A stretch of DNA of 64,000 nucleotides from Xanthobacteraceae bacterium (lineage in GTDB: Bacteria; Pseudomonadota; Alphaproteobacteria; Rhizobiales; Xanthobacteraceae). Below, piece after piece: positions 60,773 through 64,000 of this stretch; position 1 is the stretch's first letter; each line of letters starts with the position of its first letter. Location of the stretch: contig JAIESC010000096.1 in assembly GCA_019746355.1 (NCBI GenBank), forward strand, positions 1 to 64,000, written 5' to 3'. A program made the translations under genes and the position numbers. The notes under the pieces are model-generated. The model worked only from the letters and a program-made list of their open reading frames with translations. It had not been told where the DNA came from and did not search any database.

Positions 60773-62890
60773 ATGACCGACGTGACCACCACCGGCTCGT
60801 CTGCCGGTGGATTCAAGCTACCGAACTTCGGCGATCTCGGCCGCCTGTTCCAGGGCGGCGACATCGCGCTTGCGCTCGGCGTTCTGACCATTCTGGTGGT
60901 CCTGATCCTGCCGCTGCCGCCGATCCTGCTCGACCTGTTTCTGGCGATCTCGATCATCCTGTCGGTGCTGATCCTGATGACGGCGCTGTTCATCCAGGCG
61001 CCGCTGGAGTTTTCCGCCTTCCCGACGGTGCTGCTGATCTCGACGATGATGCGGCTCTCGCTCAACCTCGCCTCGACCAGGCTGATCCTGTCGCACGGCC
61101 ATGAAGGCACCGCCGCCGCCGGCCATGTCATCGAGGCGTTCGGCAAGTTCGTGATGAGCGGCAACTTCGTGATCGGCATCATCGTGTTCGCGATCCTGGT
61201 GATCGTGAACTTCGTGGTCATCACCAAGGGCTCGGGCCGCATCGCCGAAGTCGCGGCGCGCTTCCATTTGGACGCCATGCCCGGCAAGCAGATGGCGATC
61301 GACGCTGATCTCTCCGCCGGACTGATCGACGAGAAGACCGCACGCAAGCGCCGCACCGATCTCGAGGACGAAAGCGGTTTCTTTGGCGCGATGGACGGCG
61401 CATCCAAGTTCGTGCGCGGCGACGCGATCGCGGGCCTGCTGGTTGTGTTCATCAACATCATCGGCGGCATGATCATCGGCATCATGCAGCAGGGCATGAC
61501 CTTCGCCGATGCCGGCCGCACCTACACGCTGCTGACCGTCGGCGACGGCCTCGTCACGCAGGTGCCGGCGCTCATTGTCTCGACCGCCGCAGGCCTGCTC
61601 GTCTCCAAGGCGGGCATCTCCGGCGCGGCCGACAAGGCGCTGATCGGGCAACTCTCCGGCTATCCGAAGGCCCTGGCCCTGTCTGCCGCGGTCATGCTGG
61701 TCATGGGCCTGCTGCCCGGCATTCCGATGCTGCCGTTCCTGCTGCTCGGCGGCGGCGCAGGGGCCCTGGCCTACATCGCCGACAAGCGGAACAAGGCCAA
61801 CGCCTTGGCCGAGGAAAAAGCTGCAGCTGCGGAAAAAACCGCCGCCGCCCCCGACGAGCCGATCACCGCGGCGCTCAAGATCGACGATCTCAAGATCGAG
61901 CTCGGCTACGCGCTGCTGCCGCTGGTCAATTCGCCGGACGGCGGCGACCGGCTGACCGAGCAGATCAAGGCGCTGCGCCGGTCGCTGGCGATCGAGATGG
62001 GCTTCGTGATGCCCGCCGTGCGCATCCTCGACAATGTGCAGATCGACGCCAACAGCTACATCATAAAGATCAAGGAGGTCGACGCCGGCACCGGCAAGAT
62101 CTGGCCGAACCAGTACATGGTCATGGACCCGACCGGCGCGCAGGTGAAGCTGCCGGGCATCCACACCACCGAGCCCACCTTCGGCCTGCCGGCGACCTGG
62201 GTCGACGTCGCGCAGAAGGAGGAAGCGGCGCTGAAGGGCTACACGGTGGTCGATGCCGCGACCGTGCTGTCCACGCATCTCACCGAGTTGCTCAAGTCCA
62301 ACACCGCGGAGCTCCTGTCCTACGGCGAAGTGCAGAAGCTCATCAAGGAACTGCCGAAGGAGCAGGCCGACCTGGTCAAGGACATCTCGCCTGCGCACAT
62401 CACCGTGTCGGGCATCCAGCGCGTGCTGCAGATCCTGCTCAACGAGCGCGTCTCGGTGCGCGACTTCGGCACCATCCTGGAAGGCGTCGCCGACGCGCTG
62501 TCGTTCACCCGCAATCCGGTGACGATCGCCGAGCACGTGCGCACCCGCCTCGCCCGCCAAATCTGCGCGCAGCACACCACGCCGGCGGGCTACCTGCCGC
62601 TGATCGCGCTGTCGGCACGCTGGGAGCAGTTGTTCGCCGAGTCGATCGTCGGCACCGGCGACGAGCGCAGCCTCGCGATGCAGCCCTCGCGCCTCTCCGA
62701 GTTCATCACCGCGGTTCGCGAGCGGTTCGAGGACGCCGCCCGCGAAGGCGAAGCACCGGTGCTGGTCACGTCGCCTGCGGTGCGGCCGTTCGTGCGCGGC
62801 ATCATCGAGCGCTTCCGCGCCCAGACCAGTGTGATGTCGCAGTCGGAAATCCACCCCCGCGTCCGGCTCAAGACCGTAGGCAGCATCTAG
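60773..62890 (+). CDS. flhA: flagellar export apparatus protein FlhA
   Basis: A 705-residue export gate protein. The N-terminal eight-helix membrane domain contains LILPLPPILLDLFLAISIIL and the highly conserved FPTVLLISTMMRLSLNLAST and KGSGRIAEVAARFHLDAMPGKQMAIDADL segments. The cytoplasmic domain from about residue 360 includes GYTVVDAATVLSTHLTELL and PAHITVSGIQRVLQILLNER. Confidence 0.95.
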   Translation: MTDVTTTGSSAGGFKLPNFGDLGRLFQGGDIALALGVLTILVVLILPLPPILLDLFLAISIILSVLILMTALFIQAPLEFSAFPTVLLISTMMRLSLNLASTRLILSHGHEGTAAAGHVIEAFGKFVMSGNFVIGIIVFAILVIVNFVVITKGSGRIAEVAARFHLDAMPGKQMAIDADLSAGLIDEKTARKRRTDLEDESGFFGAMDGASKFVRGDAIAGLLVVFINIIGGMIIGIMQQGMTFADAGRTYTLLTVGDGLVTQVPALIVSTAAGLLVSKAGISGAADKALIGQLSGYPKALALSAAVMLVMGLLPGIPMLPFLLLGGGAGALAYIADKRNKANALAEEKAAAAEKTAAAPDEPITAALKIDDLKIELGYALLPLVNSPDGGDRLTEQIKALRRSLAIEMGFVMPAVRILDNVQIDANSYIIKIKEVDAGTGKIWPNQYMVMDPTGAQVKLPGIHTTEPTFGLPATWVDVAQKEEAALKGYTVVDAATVLSTHLTELLKSNTAELLSYGEVQKLIKELPKEQADLVKDISPAHITVSGIQRVLQILLNERVSVRDFGTILEGVADALSFTRNPVTIAEHVRTRLARQICAQHTTPAGYLPLIALSARWEQLFAESIVGTGDERSLAMQPSRLSEFITAVRERFEDAAREGEAPVLVTSPAVRPFVRGIIERFRAQTSVMSQSEIHPRVRLKTVGSI

Positions 62891-63206
62891 CTTTTCCGGC
62901 CTTCGGGAACCCGTTCAACGAATTGTGAGCCGAGCTTGGAACTGTGGCAGGTTCTTCCTAGTTGTGGGGACGAAGCCGGAATGGAGGGGACGGCGCACCG
63001 CGCTCCAGTTACATGGGGCAGGAGTGTTGTCCTTTTGCCGCCGACCGACCTTGAGCCGATAGAGTGTTAAGCGCCTGCAACGAAGAGTCCCAAGTGGTTG
63101 CAGTCAGCAGGTAACTGGATTTGTAACAACGCTTAAGGAAGGGCGGACCGGTATTGAACCTTTAAGGGCTGGGGCCCGACAAACGGGGCAAATCCGGAGA
63201 AGCGTC
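62891..63206. other. gap after flhA with no recognisable gene
   Basis: 316 bases without a convincing frame; includes the GGAG ribosome site for the small protein at 63207 and possibly its promoter. No strong hairpin-plus-T-run terminator for flhA was seen. Confidence 0.5.
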
Positions 63207-63419
63207 ATGAACAACTACACTCTCAAGACGGCTGATCGCCTCACCCACATCAAGATCGTGGTTGTGTCGCTGGTTGCCGGCATTGCGGTGGTTGGCGTCG
63301 GCATCGCTGCCCGCCCGGAGCTGCCCGACATGAGCACGCGTCTGGAGGCCCGCGCGCCGGTGCTGAAGCCCGGCAAGGAGGTCATCTGGACCCAGGCGGA
63401 CCAGGTTACGATCCGCTAA
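63207..63419 (+). CDS. small single-pass membrane protein, 70 aa
   Basis: A 70-residue protein with one hydrophobic segment (HIKIVVVSLVAGIAVVGVGI) and a short periplasmic tail ending WTQADQVTIR. GGAG lies 8 bases upstream of the ATG. No family recognised; small proteins of this layout are common near envelope genes. Confidence 0.65.
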   Translation: MNNYTLKTADRLTHIKIVVVSLVAGIAVVGVGIAARPELPDMSTRLEARAPVLKPGKEVIWTQADQVTIR

Positions 63420-63445
63420 CCGTCACGAAATTCCAGCCAACGGCC

Positions 63446-63472
63446 AATCGCGCGTCCTTCGGGCGCGCGATT
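63446..63472 (+). terminator. bidirectional terminator between the 70-aa gene and fliJ
   Basis: Strong hairpin AATCGCGCG / CGCGCGATT with an inner CC-TTCG-GG tetraloop, between convergent genes. Confidence 0.8.
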
Positions 63473-63495
63473 GTCGTTTCAGGACCACAAACGGC

Positions 63496-63522
63496 GATGC
63501 CCGGCCACTCGAGCCGGGCATC
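63496..63522. repeat. REP-like palindrome
   Basis: GATGCCCGGC / GCCGGGCATC separated by 7 bases. Palindromes of this kind are dispersed in Bradyrhizobium-like genomes. Confidence 0.5.
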
Positions 63523-63549
63523 GAAGTCCTTGCAGCCGTTGCGGCGGGA

Positions 63550-63966
63550 TCAGGCCGGCGAGGTGCGGGTCCGCATCAGGCCGATGGCGTCGAGCTCGGA
63601 TTGCTCGAGCGCCGCCTCGGCGGCACGCTCCCGCATCTGGTCGCGCTCGTCGAGCAACTCGACCTTCTTGAGCTCCTCGAACGCCTCGGCCAGGGCATCC
63701 TTGGCGTCGTTGAGCTGGACCTTCAGCTCGTCGGCCGAATGCTTGAGGTTCTCGCGCCGCTGGATCGCGGCCTTGGCATAGGTTGGATAGGCAAAATGCG
63801 CCGGATCGTGGATGTTGGCCCGATCCTGCTCGACCCTGATCTCGCGCTCCAGGTCATTCGCCATGCGCTCGAACTCGGCGATCATGGTTTCGATCTGCAT
63901 GACTTTTCGACGCTTTTCGTCGACCTGGAACTTCTTCAGACGAATGAGCGTATCGCGTGACTTCAT
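63550..63966 (-). CDS. fliJ: flagellar export chaperone FliJ
   Basis: A 138-residue, almost all-helical protein (coiled coil): SRDTLIRLKKFQVDEKRRKV, FERMANDLEREIRVEQDRAN, HSADELKVQLNDAKDALAEA. Fits FliJ length and heptad pattern. It binds FliI and FlhA. It follows a gene that ends at 63973, presumably fliI. Confidence 0.85.
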   Translation of the reverse strand: MKSRDTLIRLKKFQVDEKRRKVMQIETMIAEFERMANDLEREIRVEQDRANIHDPAHFAYPTYAKAAIQRRENLKHSADELKVQLNDAKDALAEAFEELKKVELLDERDQMRERAAEAALEQSELDAIGLMRTRTSPA

Positions 63967-63972
63967 CGACTC

Positions 63973-64000
63973 TTACTCCCCCGAAGCCGCGGGCGTGGCG
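63973..64000 (-). CDS. C-terminal end of the gene upstream of fliJ, probably fliI
   Basis: Only the last eight codons (ATPAASGE, then TAA at 63973-63975) are in the window. The assignment to the FliI ATPase rests on the usual fliI-fliJ order and not on sequence. Confidence 0.35.

Noticed and set aside
60818..62854. 678-codon open frame on the minus strand opposite flhA
   Set aside because: Shadow of flhA in GC-rich codon use; composition is Asp/Arg/His-rich and no family is recognisable.
1..64000. CRISPR arrays, rRNA genes, prophage structural genes and plasmid origins
   Set aside because: No spaced direct repeats of 25-40 bp, no rRNA-like sequence and no phage or replication genes were seen.

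Overview
The window reads as a chromosomal piece of a GC-rich alphaproteobacterium of the Hyphomicrobiales (Rhizobiales), most like the Bradyrhizobium / Xanthobacteraceae / Pseudolabrys group. The reasons are a CtrA/SciP-type cell-cycle and flagellar regulon, FlbD instead of an enteric flagellar regulator, a PmtA-type phospholipid methyltransferase, several Bug-type substrate-binding proteins, a DUF1236 protein, and small YRxYAxEC proteins of the kind common in that group. The assignment is inference from gene content; no 16S rRNA is present.

Region 1 (1-20,344) is a catabolic island. Three transcription units surround an IclR regulator: FAH hydrolase / alpha-beta hydrolase / luciferase-like monooxygenase (minus), a Bug protein plus a cyclase-family hydrolase (plus), and a minus-strand run of 14 genes. 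That run encodes a complete Liv-type ABC importer, an enoyl-CoA hydratase, a muconolactone-isomerase-like protein, a Rieske oxygenase with two small unfamiliar partners, an N-carbamoyl-type amidase, a hydantoinase-like amidohydrolase, an Asp/Glu-racemase-like enzyme and another Bug protein. A 14-bp palindrome of the form ATCACA-N2-TGTGAT lies in front of all three units and is the likely shared operator. The substrate is unknown; a nitrogen heterocycle or cyclic ureide fits the enzymes.

Region 2 (20,345-31,136) is patchy. It holds a DUF2189 membrane protein, a NodS-like methyltransferase, two adjacent frame-shifted small genes, an ORF cut by an IS3-family end, an isoprenylcysteine-methyltransferase-like membrane protein, about 1.1 kb with no recognisable gene, and a four-gene surface-polysaccharide-like module (ATP-grasp ligase, CelD/FemAB-like acyltransferase, Wzx-like flippase, and a nucleotidyltransferase-like/thymidylate-kinase-like fusion).

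Region 3 (31,137-46,518) is a purine-ring and ureide pathway. Membrane urate oxidase PuuD, HIU hydrolase UraH, a PuuE allantoinase-OHCU decarboxylase fusion, an NCS2 permease, ureidoglycine aminohydrolase and ureidoglycolate lyase lead to glyoxylate. Gcl, hydroxypyruvate isomerase, tartronate semialdehyde reductase and glycerate kinase then take glyoxylate to phosphoglycerate. Two LysR regulators sit inside. No allantoate amidohydrolase or allantoicase is in the window. The right end is a scar: an 8-oxoguanine-deaminase-like fragment and an internally deleted IS3-family element, ending at the 3' end of a tRNA-Met gene.

Region 4 (46,519-64,000) is core genome. It carries tRNA-Met, PmtA-like methyltransferase, MnmA, and flagellar genes fliK-flgD, sciP, fliF-fliG-fliH-fliN-flbD, flhA and fliJ (with the end of a probable fliI), with a few secreted proteins between. 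Promoter motifs tie it together: CtrA-like boxes upstream of fliF, flhA and sciP; a GGCA-N5-TGCC palindrome upstream of fliF, flhA and fliK (candidate FlbD site); and a canonical sigma-54 promoter in front of fliK.
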